This document shows, in pieces, positions 1 to 8,119 of a stretch of 64,000 nucleotides of DNA. The translations under genes were made by a program, and so were the position numbers. The stretch is taken from contig NC_020055.1 in assembly GCF_000331025.1 (NCBI RefSeq), positions 1,229,870 through 1,293,869 of the forward strand. Direction: 5' to 3'. This DNA comes from Maridesulfovibrio hydrothermalis AM13 = DSM 14728. GTDB lineage: Bacteria; Desulfobacterota; Desulfovibrionia; Desulfovibrionales; Desulfovibrionaceae. Numbering within the stretch: the first letter of the stretch is position 1; the number at the start of each line of letters is the position of its first letter. A model generated the notes under the pieces. It was not told the origin of the DNA and searched no databases. It saw only the letters and a list, made by a program, of their open reading frames with translations.

Positions 1-2
1 TT

Positions 3-1688
3 TTCAGGCTTCAACCCCAGCCTTTTGCAGAGCAGTCAGCGCGCTTTCTGGAAGTGGGCGCAAAGTTTATAGGCGGCTGTTGCGGAACCGGTCCGGATCA
101 TATCCGTGCGCTTAGAAAAGCTGTCGGTGATGCCACGTGGAAAAAGCCTGTGCCGCAGGACGATTGTCAGGTGGTGCTTACATCCCGCGGTCAGTCCGTT
201 GCAATCGGTTTTGAGCAGCGCGGTGTAATCATCGGGGAACGCATCAATCCCACCGGAAAGAAAGTGCTCATTGAAGAATTGCAGAAAGGGCAGTTTACCG
301 AGGCTATGAAGTTTGCGCAGGAGCAGATTACGGCTGGCGCACCTGTTCTGGATGTAAATGTCGGCGCAGCAATGGTGGATGAAGTTAAAACTCTTCCCGC
401 ATTGACCAAAGAAATTTTTGCTCAGCATTCGGCTCCTTTGAGTCTGGACTCCACTAATCCCGATGCCATTGAAGCGGCTCTCTGGGAATATCCGGGTTCG
501 CCTCTTGTGAACTCTATCAGCGGTGAACCCGGACGCATGGAAAGGCTTGGGCCTCTGTGTAAAAAGTTCGGCGCACCTTTTATTTTGCTGCCTATTATCG
601 GAAGCAAACTTCCTTTCACTTGTGAGGAGAAGGTCGAGGTCGTTTCCAGACTCTTGAAACAGGCTGATGATCTGGGGATTCCTCGTAGATTGATTATGGT
701 CGATGCCCTTGCACTGACTGTTTCGTCCAAGCCTGTTTCGGCCCGTCACTGTCTGGATTTTATCCGCTATTGCAGAGAAGAATGGAATCTGCCTTGTGTA
801 CTGGGGCTTTCAAATATTTCTTTTGGTCTGCCTGCGCGCGAATTGCTTAACTCCACCTTCCTGACACTTTGTCAGGGGCAGGGAATGGCTGCGTTTATCG
901 CCAACCCTAATTCCACCAGATTGCGTGAAGCTCTTTATTCCGCAGAAGTGCTGCTTGCCCGCGATCCGCAGGCGGAGCAGTATATTGATAAGTTTGCAGA
1001 CTGGACTCCTTCCGGAGACGGCGGCGCAGGCGGTGGCGGCGGGACAAAGGAAAAAGATAAAACAGGCGCAGAAAATCTTTTCGATGCAGTTGTCAAAGGT
1101 GAGCGCGGCTCGATTCTGGATCTTGTCGAAAGAGACCTTGAAGGGGGGCGTGAGCCTTTTGCATTGGTCAATGAAGATCTAATCCCCGCTATTATGGAAG
1201 TTGGGGAAAAGTACGAGCGTAAAGAATATTTTCTGCCTCAGCTTTTGCAGTCGGCGGAGACTCTTCAGAAGGCTTTCGGAAGACTCAAACCATTGCTGGA
1301 AGCGGCCGGTGGAACTAAAGAGCAGGACACCATCGTGATGGCGACCGTAGAAGGTGACATTCATGATATCGGCAAAAATATTGTCTGCCTTATGCTCCGT
1401 AACCACGGTTTTAATGTGATTGATCTAGGCAAGGATGTTTCTGCTGAAGCAGTAGTTGATGCGGCGCAGGAGAATGGGGCTAAAATTATAGGTCTTTCCG
1501 CGCTGATGACTACCACTATGGTCAAGATGGAAGATACTATAAATCTTATTAAAGAACGGGGTCTTGATATCAAAGTCATGATCGGCGGAGCTGTGATTAC
1601 CGGAGGATTCAGTGAATCAATCGGTGCTGACGGCTGGTCCACTGATGCTGTGTCGGCAGTGAAAATTGCCAAAGAGTTATTGCAGTAG
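3..1688 (+). CDS. metH: Cobalamin-dependent methionine synthase (MetH), 5'-truncated by the window edge
   Basis: The reading frame is open from base 3, so the start lies left of the window. Methionine synthase transfers a methyl group from methyltetrahydrofolate to homocysteine via cobalamin, in the cytoplasm. Visible in order: the end of the homocysteine/zinc domain with the GGCCGT cysteine pair (bases 72-89), a pterin-binding domain, a Gly-rich linker (GGAGGGGG, near base 1020), and a B12-binding module with the EGDIHDIGKN cobalamin-ligand His motif near base 1350. The protein ends right after the B12 domain, so the C-terminal AdoMet-dependent reactivation domain of E. coli MetH is absent, as in many anaerobes, where a separate reactivator is expected. 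A terminator follows directly. The family call is very secure. Confidence 0.93.
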   Translation, partial: FRLQPQPFAEQSARFLEVGAKFIGGCCGTGPDHIRALRKAVGDATWKKPVPQDDCQVVLTSRGQSVAIGFEQRGVIIGERINPTGKKVLIEELQKGQFTEAMKFAQEQITAGAPVLDVNVGAAMVDEVKTLPALTKEIFAQHSAPLSLDSTNPDAIEAALWEYPGSPLVNSISGEPGRMERLGPLCKKFGAPFILLPIIGSKLPFTCEEKVEVVSRLLKQADDLGIPRRLIMVDALALTVSSKPVSARHCLDFIRYCREEWNLPCVLGLSNISFGLPARELLNSTFLTLCQGQGMAAFIANPNSTRLREALYSAEVLLARDPQAEQYIDKFADWTPSGDGGAGGGGGTKEKDKTGAENLFDAVVKGERGSILDLVERDLEGGREPFALVNEDLIPAIMEVGEKYERKEYFLPQLLQSAETLQKAFGRLKPLLEAAGGTKEQDTIVMATVEGDIHDIGKNIVCLMLRNHGFNVIDLGKDVSAEAVVDAAQENGAKIIGLSALMTTTMVKMEDTINLIKERGLDIKVMIGGAVITGGFSESIGADGWSTDAVSAVKIAKELLQ

Positions 1689-1708
1689 TTTTTCCTGATT
1701 AAAAGTAT

Positions 1709-1746
1709 TAACGCCGTAAAGGTCGCCTTTACGGCGTTTTCTTTTT
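1709..1746 (+). terminator. Rho-independent terminator after metH
   Basis: A GC-rich stem (AACGCCGTAAAGG paired with CCTTTACGGCGTT) with a tiny loop is followed by TTTTCTTTTTT. It sits 21 bases after the metH stop and separates it from the downstream lipoprotein gene. Confidence 0.9.
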
Positions 1747-1877
1747 TACTTGTTTTAAGTTTGCTGACTCTGTTTTATCAGTATCTTCCGACTATAGTGC
1801 ACTTTTGAGTTCTTTCATGGAATCTGCTAGTGCAGTGTACATATGTTTCTTATTAAACAAGCAGTATTGAGGTTGGT

Positions 1878-2366
1878 ATGAAATTTTTCAATAAGACCAG
1901 TGTGATAATGGCCCTTATGCTTCTCTTTGTTGTCGGTTGCAACAAGGCGGAGACTGCGCAGAAGGGTGTAGAAAATATAAATGCTCAGGCTGTTCAGGAC
2001 CTGATCAGCAACAATAAAGGCAAGGTTGTGCTTGTAAACTTCTGGGCTACATGGTGTCCTCCCTGCCGCGCTGAGATTCCTGAGCTAGTAGAGCTGCGTA
2101 AAAAATTCTCTGATGATGAGCTGGTGATGATCGGTGTTTCTGTTGACGCAGAACCCGGCGCGGTGACTAAATTTCTGGCTGACGGCAATGAGTTTAACTA
2201 TCCGGTTTATTTTGCAGATCAGGATGTAAGCAGCTTTTTCAGAATTCAGTCTATCCCCAGAACCATGCTCTACGATGGCAACGGGAAGCGTGTTTTTGAT
2301 AAAGAAGGAAGCTATCCCGGAGCGATGTTTGAAAATTATATTAAAAAGCTTTTGAAGGATCGGTAG
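1878..2366 (+). CDS. TlpA/ResA-like thioredoxin-fold lipoprotein
   Basis: A 162-residue protein with a lipoprotein signal peptide (basic start, hydrophobic core, lipobox FVVGC with the lipidated Cys at residue 21). It is followed by a thioredoxin fold with the active-site motif WATWCPPC and the later cis-Pro loop (SIPRT). Proteins of this family reduce disulfides outside the cytoplasmic membrane, often for cytochrome c maturation; no cytochrome gene is next to it here, so the substrate is unknown. A GAGG ribosome site precedes the ATG. The next gene starts 6 bases after the stop, suggesting co-transcription with the GNAT gene. Confidence 0.88.
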   Translation: MKFFNKTSVIMALMLLFVVGCNKAETAQKGVENINAQAVQDLISNNKGKVVLVNFWATWCPPCRAEIPELVELRKKFSDDELVMIGVSVDAEPGAVTKFLADGNEFNYPVYFADQDVSSFFRIQSIPRTMLYDGNGKRVFDKEGSYPGAMFENYIKKLLKDR

Positions 2367-2372
2367 AAGTAA

Positions 2373-2831
2373 ATGGCGAAGATTAGAAAGGCGATGATGA
2401 AGGATGCAAAAGATATTCATCTCATCATCAAAGAGAGAACAAGGGATGCAATGGTTCTGCCGCGTCCGCTTAACTCTATTTACAGTCATTTGCGTGATTT
2501 TTTTGTTGCCGAATCGGATGACGGGAAAATTATAGGCTGTTGCGCACTTGCCATAAGTTGGGATTTTCTGGCAGAAGTCCGTTCTCTGGTTGTTGTTCCT
2601 GAAGCGCGCGGAGCCAGACTGGGAGCCAGAATGGTTCAGGCCAGTATTCAGGAAGCACGTGATCTGGGCGTGCGTGAAGTATTTGTACTTACCAATATTG
2701 AGAGCTTTTTTGACAAATTGGGATTTGCGGAGACTGATAAAAATATTCTGCCCCAGAAAATCTGGGCGGACTGTATAAACTGTCCTCAGTTTCCTGATTG
2801 CGATGAAGTTCCCATGATTATGAAACTTTAA
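2373..2831 (+). CDS. GNAT N-acetyltransferase, short ArgA-like
   Basis: A 152-residue GNAT-fold protein. The acetyl-CoA-binding segment is seen as VVPEARGARLGARMV (about residues 75-89). The C-terminal part carries a KIWADCINCPQFPDCDE cysteine-containing tail that I associate with stand-alone N-acetylglutamate synthase-like proteins of Desulfovibrio and relatives. If so, it makes N-acetylglutamate, the first step of arginine synthesis. There is no arg gene beside it, so the substrate rests on the tail motif alone. It lies 6 bases behind the TlpA-like lipoprotein gene and 25 bases ahead of hpt, probably one transcript. Confidence 0.72.
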   Translation: MAKIRKAMMKDAKDIHLIIKERTRDAMVLPRPLNSIYSHLRDFFVAESDDGKIIGCCALAISWDFLAEVRSLVVVPEARGARLGARMVQASIQEARDLGVREVFVLTNIESFFDKLGFAETDKNILPQKIWADCINCPQFPDCDEVPMIMKL

Positions 2832-2856
2832 AAATTAAATAATAAGGAAAACTGAA

Positions 2857-3381
2857 ATGGGCCATAGCCTCAAAGAAGTGTTTTCTAAAGAAATAATTGC
2901 TGGAAGAATTGAAGAATTAGGTAAACAGATCTCTAAAACATATGGCGAAGAGCCTCTTATATGTGTATGCGTACTTAAAGGAGCGTACCTTTTCTTTGCC
3001 GATATTACCCGTGCTTTAAGTTCTGATCCTGAAATTGATTTTGTGCGTCTCTCAAGCTACGGCAGCGGCACCAGCAGAACAGGAAACATGAACTTTTCTA
3101 AAGATTTGGAAGTTTCCATTGCCGACAAGCATGTTCTTATTATAGAAGATATTGTTGATACTGGACATTCTGTTGAGTTTCTTAAGCATGTATTTATGAA
3201 GCGTAATCCTTTAAGTGTGAAAACTTGCGCTCTGATTGATAAAAGAGAGCGTCGGGAAATTGATTTAGAAGTGGAATTTCCCGGTTTTGTGCTTGAGAGC
3301 GGCTTTCTTGTAGGATACGGAATGGACTATGCTGAAAAATACAGGTATTTAAGTGCTGTCTATGAACTGGAAAATGTCTAG
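2857..3381 (+). CDS. hpt: Hypoxanthine phosphoribosyltransferase
   Basis: A 174-residue type I phosphoribosyltransferase. The PRPP-binding loop is IIEDIVDTGHS (about residues 95-105), and the early LICVCVLKGAYLFFADI segment matches the hypoxanthine/guanine PRTase family, as does the normal length of 170-185 residues. It salvages hypoxanthine and guanine with PRPP to IMP and GMP in the cytoplasm. A good ribosome site (AAGGAAA) lies before the ATG. A 74-base gap leads to the next gene. Confidence 0.93.
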   Translation: MGHSLKEVFSKEIIAGRIEELGKQISKTYGEEPLICVCVLKGAYLFFADITRALSSDPEIDFVRLSSYGSGTSRTGNMNFSKDLEVSIADKHVLIIEDIVDTGHSVEFLKHVFMKRNPLSVKTCALIDKRERREIDLEVEFPGFVLESGFLVGYGMDYAEKYRYLSAVYELENV

Positions 3382-3455
3382 TTTTTAGCCGGTTGATTAA
3401 ATATAATCTAATATTACATTTGTTTAAAACCATTGAATAGCAGGTAGAGCGGTCC

Positions 3456-4925
3456 ATGATTATTACGTGTTCCAACTGTGAGACCAAGTTCAATTTACCG
3501 GAGAGTAAAATTCCGGCTGGCGGAGCAAAAGTAAAGTGTTCCAAATGCGGAAATATTTTTAAGGTAACGCCTCCCGTTCAGGAGCCGGAGGACGAAGTTG
3601 CGTCCATGCTCGAAGAAGAGCAGGCTCCACCTGTGCCTAAACCTAAGCCTAAGCCTGAATCTAAGCCAGCTCCGGCAGCAGTCCCTGAGCCTGAGTCTAA
3701 ACCTGCTCCGGAACCAGAGCCTGAATCTAAGCCGAAGTCTAAACCTGCTCCAGCTCCGGAGCCTGAGCCTGAAGCAGAAAAGTCGCTTCCTGATGACGAT
3801 GATCTTTTTGCTGAAGCCGCCGACGAGCTTGGGGGAGACCTTGATGATGAGCTTTTCGGTGAGACCGGCGGGGAAGAATCGTCAGCTCCATCTGGTGGGA
3901 GCGATGATCTGGAAGACGATCTTTTCGGTTCAGATGATACTTCTGAGGATGCAGATCTTGGCGCAGATCTTTTTGAGGATGATGACTTTGCAGATAAGCC
4001 TGCAAGCGCAGCCGCTCCTGAAGATTCTGCAAAAGAAGATGATTTCGATATAGATGACGAACTGTTCGGCGATGACGATGATGAATCTGCAACTGGTTCA
4101 GAAGAGCCTGCTGCCGCCGCTGAGGAAGACGATCCTTTTGATGATGAACTGTTCGGTGATGACGATGATAAAGCCGAAAGTGAGGATTTCTCGGAGGATG
4201 AACTTTTCGGAGATGACGACGCAACTGCGGACAGTGGTGACGACTTTGAAGAGGACGAAGATTTTGAAGAAGAGAATTTTGATGAAGATGACGATCTTGA
4301 TCTTGATGACGGCGAAATAGCCGGATTTGATCTCGACGAAGATCTTGATACCCAGCCGGATAAGAAGAAGGGTAAAGGGATGATCATTACTCTCGTTCTT
4401 CTGCTTTTCTTTGGTTGCGGAGCCGGAGCAGCGTGGTATTTCAAGGTATGGGAAAGCCTGCCTTTTGATATTCCGTTCATTTCGTCCAATGATGCCGGAA
4501 ATTCCGATGCAAATGAGCCTCCTTCAAAACGTTTCAGCAAGTTTTCTTTTAAGGATCTGCGTCAGTTCTATGTGAACAACGATAAGGCCGGGCAGCTTTT
4601 CATCATTGAAGGTAAAGTTGTCAACAATTTCAGCCAGCCTAAAGAGCTGATTGAAGTTGAGGCACAGCTTTTTGATGATAAGAGTCAAGTGCTTGATTCT
4701 AAACGACTGCTTTGCGGAAACACGCTTTCCCTCTTTCAGCTCGAAGTGCAGTCCCGTGAAGAGATCGAAGCAGGCTTAGCCTCAAAAGTAGGCATACTCT
4801 CCAACAACACGCTGCTCAAGCCGGGGATGGATACTCCTTTTATGGTCGTATTTTTCAAGCCTTCACCAGCGGTTAAAGAGTACGTCATAAACGTCATAGA
4901 GGCCAAGAATCCTCCTAAAAAATAG
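3456..4925 (+). CDS. Zinc-ribbon/DUF3426 membrane protein with a long acidic repeat region
   Basis: A 489-residue protein of unknown function. It has an MJ0042-type zinc ribbon at the N-terminus (CxxC at 5/8 and 28/31), then a Pro/Lys/Glu-rich stretch (about 45-110). A very acidic region follows (about 110-305) built from irregular copies of the D-D-E-L-F-G-D-D-D unit. Next come one transmembrane helix (about 310-330) and a C-terminal DUF3426 domain (about 345-489). The zinc ribbon should be cytoplasmic and DUF3426 periplasmic. In this family the two ends are recognisable but no activity is known; the acidic spacer is unusually long. It lies alone between hpt and a hairpin-rich spacer. Confidence 0.82.
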   Translation: MIITCSNCETKFNLPESKIPAGGAKVKCSKCGNIFKVTPPVQEPEDEVASMLEEEQAPPVPKPKPKPESKPAPAAVPEPESKPAPEPEPESKPKSKPAPAPEPEPEAEKSLPDDDDLFAEAADELGGDLDDELFGETGGEESSAPSGGSDDLEDDLFGSDDTSEDADLGADLFEDDDFADKPASAAAPEDSAKEDDFDIDDELFGDDDDESATGSEEPAAAAEEDDPFDDELFGDDDDKAESEDFSEDELFGDDDATADSGDDFEEDEDFEEENFDEDDDLDLDDGEIAGFDLDEDLDTQPDKKKGKGMIITLVLLLFFGCGAGAAWYFKVWESLPFDIPFISSNDAGNSDANEPPSKRFSKFSFKDLRQFYVNNDKAGQLFIIEGKVVNNFSQPKELIEVEAQLFDDKSQVLDSKRLLCGNTLSLFQLEVQSREEIEAGLASKVGILSNNTLLKPGMDTPFMVVFFKPSPAVKEYVINVIEAKNPPKK

Positions 4926-4984
4926 GGTGGCAGCTAAATGCGCTTTGCGCTTTTTTAAAGAATGAATGATTTTGCTTCCGGTGA

Positions 4985-5014
4985 CTTAAACCCTTTTTTA
5001 AAAAAGGGTTTAAG
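4985..5014. repeat. 30-base palindrome, first copy of a GGGTTTAAGAATCCC-bearing repeat
   Basis: CTTAAACCCTTTTTT is followed at once by its exact reverse complement. The right arm runs into GGGTTTAAGAATCCC (5006-5020), a 15-mer found again at 6746-6760. After it both copies read AAAAC, one or two variable bases, then TTTAG, so this is a dispersed intergenic repeat. It may also work as a terminator for the DUF3426 gene, although no T-run follows. Confidence 0.7.
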
Positions 5015-5241
5015 AATCCCAAAAACATTTAGCTTGGTTGAAGCTGGAGTGTTTAAATATAGTTTTTGTTAAGATAAAGTAGGCAGGAGGACTTTGGCTG
5101 TTGTTTGTCAAAGCCTTCTGCTTTTAAATTATGTATCATCTAAAAGCGTTTTATTGGGGAGCAGGGCTATGCTTGGCGCAAATTTGGTCAAGAAAGCAGG
5201 GCGTAAGCTTACTAAAGCGTTTTGAAAAAGGGATGGGGAAT

Positions 5242-5301
5242 CCAAAGGGGAAGGGAAAAGACTTTTTGGTTTTGGAAAAAGTTTTTTCCCTTCCCCTTTG
5301 G
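5242..5301. repeat. 60-base near-perfect hairpin
   Basis: An 18-base left arm, CCAAAGGGGAAGGGAAAA, pairs exactly with 5284-5301. Inside it ACTTTTT pairs with AAAAAGT, leaving only a small G/T loop. The stem is about 25 bp. It lies 54 bases upstream of radA and may be a repeat-element relic, a transcription barrier or a processing site. Confidence 0.75.
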
Positions 5302-5322
5302 CCGCCGGAGGCAACCCTGTCC

Positions 5323-5345
5323 GGTCCTAAAAGGACCGCCGGAGG
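5323..5345 (+). promoter_or_regulatory. Small hairpin abutting the radA ribosome site
   Basis: GGTCCT-aaa-AGGACC (5323-5337) is followed within four bases by the GGAGG ribosome site (5341-5345), nine bases before the radA ATG. GCCGCCGGAGGC occurs just upstream (5301-5312) and CCGCCGGAGGC again at the ribosome site. A related GACCGGAGGC precedes wecB, so the start region seems to be part of a repeated module. Confidence 0.5.
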
Positions 5346-5354
5346 CATTAGCTG

Positions 5355-6674
5355 ATGAAGACCAGAGATGTGTTTGTCTGTTCCAATTGTGGTGCTCAGG
5401 CTTTGAAATGGCAGGGGCAGTGCCCGCGTTGCGGGGAATGGAATACTTTGCAGGAAAAGGTTGTGGTTCGCAAAAAGGGCGGCATCAGCCATGTTCCAGC
5501 TGGAACTCTCGCTGTGGCTTTGCAGGATATTCCAATCGAACATACCGAGGCCCGTTCTACAGGGTTCAAGCCGCTTGATGTTGTGCTTGGCAAAGGGTTT
5601 GTTCCGGGCGGGGCGGTTTTGCTGGGCGGTGAGCCGGGGATCGGCAAATCCACATTGCTGCTGCAACTTGCCGCTGCGCAGGCGCAGATGGGCAATCAGG
5701 CTGTATATTTTTCTGGAGAGGAGTCGCTCGCACAGATCAGAGGCCGTGCTGAAAGGCTGGGGCTGCTTGATTCGGGACTGCTGGCGGTCGCTTCGACTAA
5801 CGGAGAGGAAGCCCTTGCGCTGCTTGAAGGGCCTGAGAAGCCTGCCTTGATTATTATTGATTCGGTGCAGACACTGACCTCTCCACGTGCGGACGGGATT
5901 CCGGGTAGCGTCAGTCAGGTGCGTGCTGTTTCATCAGAACTTGTTGAAGCAGCCAAGAAGACCAGTACAACTCTGGTGCTTGTAGGGCATGTGACTAAAG
6001 ACGGGCAGATTGCCGGACCTAAGCTGCTTGAACATATGGTTGATACTGTTCTGTACCTTGAAGGCGACCGCAAGCACATGATGCGTATCATGCGGGTGCT
6101 TAAAAACAGATTTGGTCCGAGTGATGAGCTGGTGGTCTTTTCCATGCGTGAATCAGGCATGGAGATAGTTGAAGATCCGTCTACGCTTTTTCTGGGCGAC
6201 CGCGACGATTCCTGTTCCGGAGCTGCGGTAGTCATGGCTATGGACGGGCATAAACCCTTTGCCGTAGAGGTGCAGGCCCTTGCCAGCCGCACGGTACTTT
6301 CCATTCCCAGACGTACCGCGCTGGGGTTTGATACAAACAGGCTTAACTTGATTCTTGCGGTTCTCGAAAAAAGGCTGAACCTTAATCTCGGGCAGCTTGA
6401 TATTTACGCCAAAATTGGTGGTGGACTGGCTATGCGTGACCCGGGCCTTGATCTCGGGGTGGTCGCTTCTGTGCTTTCATCTTTTTATGACCGCCCATTG
6501 CAGCCCGGAGCTGTTTTCTGGGGAGAGGTTGATCTTAATGGGCGTATTCGTCCTGCGTCAGGCGGGGAAACACGAATGAAGCAGGCTCAGCGGCTTGGCT
6601 ACGGGCCTATTTATCATTCTGAAAGCTGCCGTACTCTGGATGAATTGCAAGCCAAATTATTCGGCCCTGAGTAG
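5355..6674 (+). CDS. radA: DNA repair protein RadA
   Basis: A 439-residue RecA-family ATPase that promotes branch migration during recombinational repair. It has all three RadA signatures: a C4 zinc finger (Cys 9, 12, 23, 26), Walker A GEPGIGKST (about residues 92-100) and the RadA-specific KNRFG motif in the middle. A Lon-like C-terminal domain follows. Length is standard. The start is fixed by GGAGG nine bases ahead of the ATG. The gene stands alone between two repeat-bearing spacers. Confidence 0.96.
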   Translation: MKTRDVFVCSNCGAQALKWQGQCPRCGEWNTLQEKVVVRKKGGISHVPAGTLAVALQDIPIEHTEARSTGFKPLDVVLGKGFVPGGAVLLGGEPGIGKSTLLLQLAAAQAQMGNQAVYFSGEESLAQIRGRAERLGLLDSGLLAVASTNGEEALALLEGPEKPALIIIDSVQTLTSPRADGIPGSVSQVRAVSSELVEAAKKTSTTLVLVGHVTKDGQIAGPKLLEHMVDTVLYLEGDRKHMMRIMRVLKNRFGPSDELVVFSMRESGMEIVEDPSTLFLGDRDDSCSGAAVVMAMDGHKPFAVEVQALASRTVLSIPRRTALGFDTNRLNLILAVLEKRLNLNLGQLDIYAKIGGGLAMRDPGLDLGVVASVLSSFYDRPLQPGAVFWGEVDLNGRIRPASGGETRMKQAQRLGYGPIYHSESCRTLDELQAKLFGPE

Positions 6675-6872
6675 TGCGCTGTGAGGCTTGCTATGTTTTT
6701 AAGAATATAAGCTGGCTCCATCGGTTTAAGCTTTTTTGAAAAAACGGGTTTAAGAATCCCGAAAACTTTTAGTAGTTTTAAATTTGAGAGTAGCACGGGG
6801 CTGGTACATGTTAAAATTTAATTTTTGTTTAGTGGAGCGAACTTGCTAAAAGTTCGGGGACCGGAGGCCTAT
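6675..6872. repeat. Spacer with second copy of the intergenic repeat and a hairpin before wecB
   Basis: GGGTTTAAGAATCCC at 6746-6760 repeats 5006-5020 exactly and is again preceded by a T-run/A-run inverted repeat (TTTTTTGAAAAAA). Further on, GAACTT-gctaa-AAGTTC (6839-6855) forms a small hairpin just before the GGACCGGAGGC ribosome region of wecB. No gene is seen. Confidence 0.6.
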
Positions 6873-7970
6873 ATGAAAAAAGTATTTCTTGTTGCGGGAG
6901 CACGTCCAAATTTGATGAAGGTAGCTCCCATTTTCAGGGCCTCGCGCGGTCTTGATTCCGTTCAGTGCGAGATGGTCTATACTGGTCAGCATTATGACCG
7001 CCAGATGTCGCAGGTCTTTTTTGAAGATCTGGACATTGCCGAACCCAGATTTAATATGGGCAAATCCACCGGGACTCATGCCGAGCAGACCGGAGCGATC
7101 ATGGTCGCTTTTGAGAAGATGTGTATGGATGAGAAGCCTGATCTTGTCGTTGTTGTCGGGGATGTTAATTCCACTCTGGCTTGTTCAGTTACTGCCCGCA
7201 AGCTGCATATTCCGGTTGCGCATGTTGAAGCAGGACTGCGCAGCGGTGATATGGATATGCCCGAAGAGATTAACCGGATGGTGACGGATTCGATCAGTAA
7301 TCTGTTTTTCACCACTGAGAATCATGGTCGCGAAAATCTGCTGCGTGAAGGCAAAAGAGCAGATGATATTTTTCATGTCGGCAATGTTATGATTGATAAC
7401 CTTTTCTACAATGTCGGCAGGCTGGGGCCTGAGGTTGTAGCTGATTATGAATGCCGTAAGCTGAAAGAAAGAATCGGGCGGTATGGTTTTATGACCCTGC
7501 ATCGCCCTTCGAACGTAGATTACAAGGACGTGCTTGAAGGCATCGTTGCAGCACTCAATAAAATATCAGAAGACTTGCCCCTGCTGTTTCCTATTCATCC
7601 GCGCACTGAAAAGATGATGAAGGAGTTCGGAATTTCATTCTCCGAGAATGTGCATACTTTTCCTCCTCTTTCATTTCGAGAATCACTTTATCTCTGGAAA
7701 GATGCGCAGGTTGTGGTTACCGACAGCGGCGGCTTGCAGGAAGAGACTACGGCTCTTGGCGTGCCCTGCGTTACAGTGCGCGAAAATACAGAGCGTCCGG
7801 TTACCATTGAGCAGGGCACGAATGCGCTTGCCGGTGTGTCCGGCGATAAAATTTTGTGCGAAGTTGAAAAAGCTCTTAAAAAAACCGGAAATCCTGCTCC
7901 AAAGATTGAGGGCTGGGACGGCCATGCGGCTGAACGCATCTGGGATGTATTGATTAAGTATTTGAGCTGA
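6873..7970 (+). CDS. wecB: UDP-N-acetylglucosamine 2-epimerase (non-hydrolysing)
   Basis: A 365-residue epimerase interconverting UDP-GlcNAc and UDP-ManNAc, a precursor of surface glycans. Family signatures are the N-terminal GARPNLMKVAP, the HVEAGLRSGD and PEEINR segments in the middle, and TDSGGLQEE near residue 285. The start at 6873 is chosen over an in-frame upstream codon at 6825, because GGAGG lies five bases before it and homology begins at MKKVFLVAGARPN. It ends before a strong bidirectional terminator. It is separate from the big glycan cluster but may feed it. Confidence 0.93.
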   Translation: MKKVFLVAGARPNLMKVAPIFRASRGLDSVQCEMVYTGQHYDRQMSQVFFEDLDIAEPRFNMGKSTGTHAEQTGAIMVAFEKMCMDEKPDLVVVVGDVNSTLACSVTARKLHIPVAHVEAGLRSGDMDMPEEINRMVTDSISNLFFTTENHGRENLLREGKRADDIFHVGNVMIDNLFYNVGRLGPEVVADYECRKLKERIGRYGFMTLHRPSNVDYKDVLEGIVAALNKISEDLPLLFPIHPRTEKMMKEFGISFSENVHTFPPLSFRESLYLWKDAQVVVTDSGGLQEETTALGVPCVTVRENTERPVTIEQGTNALAGVSGDKILCEVEKALKKTGNPAPKIEGWDGHAAERIWDVLIKYLS

Positions 7971-8049
7971 TTAAGCGGTATTTGCAAAACGGTTGATGAG
8001 GAAATATTGAAGACTCCTTTCCGCAAAGAGGTGTCTTCATTATAATAAA

Positions 8050-8093
8050 TAAAACAGCCCTGAATGGTGTGCACACCAATTCAGGGCTGTTTT
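8050..8093. terminator. Bidirectional terminator between wecB and the convergent KAS III gene
   Basis: AAAACAGCCCTGAAT pairs with ATTCAGGGCTGTTTT around an inner GGTGTGCACACC palindrome, with A-rich and T-rich edges on both strands. A weaker hairpin (GAAGAC...GTCTTC, 8010-8039) precedes it. It suits convergent genes. Confidence 0.9.
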
Positions 8094-8119
8094 TTCAATC
8101 ATTAAACTAATTTTATTAT

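Larger units (their letters stand above)
4926..5354. other. Gene-free spacer with hairpins, no convincing ORF
   Basis: This 429-base gap holds three separate inverted repeats (listed on their own) and no reading frame with recognisable coding character; the short frames here are Lys/Phe/Pro-rich translations of the palindromes. The last 15 bases carry the radA ribosome site. It looks like repeat-derived intergenic DNA. Confidence 0.6.

Noticed and set aside
3640-3785. Regular short DNA repeats that could suggest a CRISPR-like array
   Set aside because: The repeats are in-frame Pro/Lys/Glu/Ser codon repeats inside a gene, without fixed-length spacers.
3578-4540. Long Ser-rich frame on the minus strand
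   Set aside because: It is the reverse of the Asp/Glu/Pro-rich repeat region of the DUF3426 gene; the composition is an artefact of GAT/GAC/GAA codons.
6873-7970. wecB as the missing hydrolysing epimerase LegG
   Set aside because: Its motifs and length fit the non-hydrolysing WecB group, and it lies far from the leg genes.
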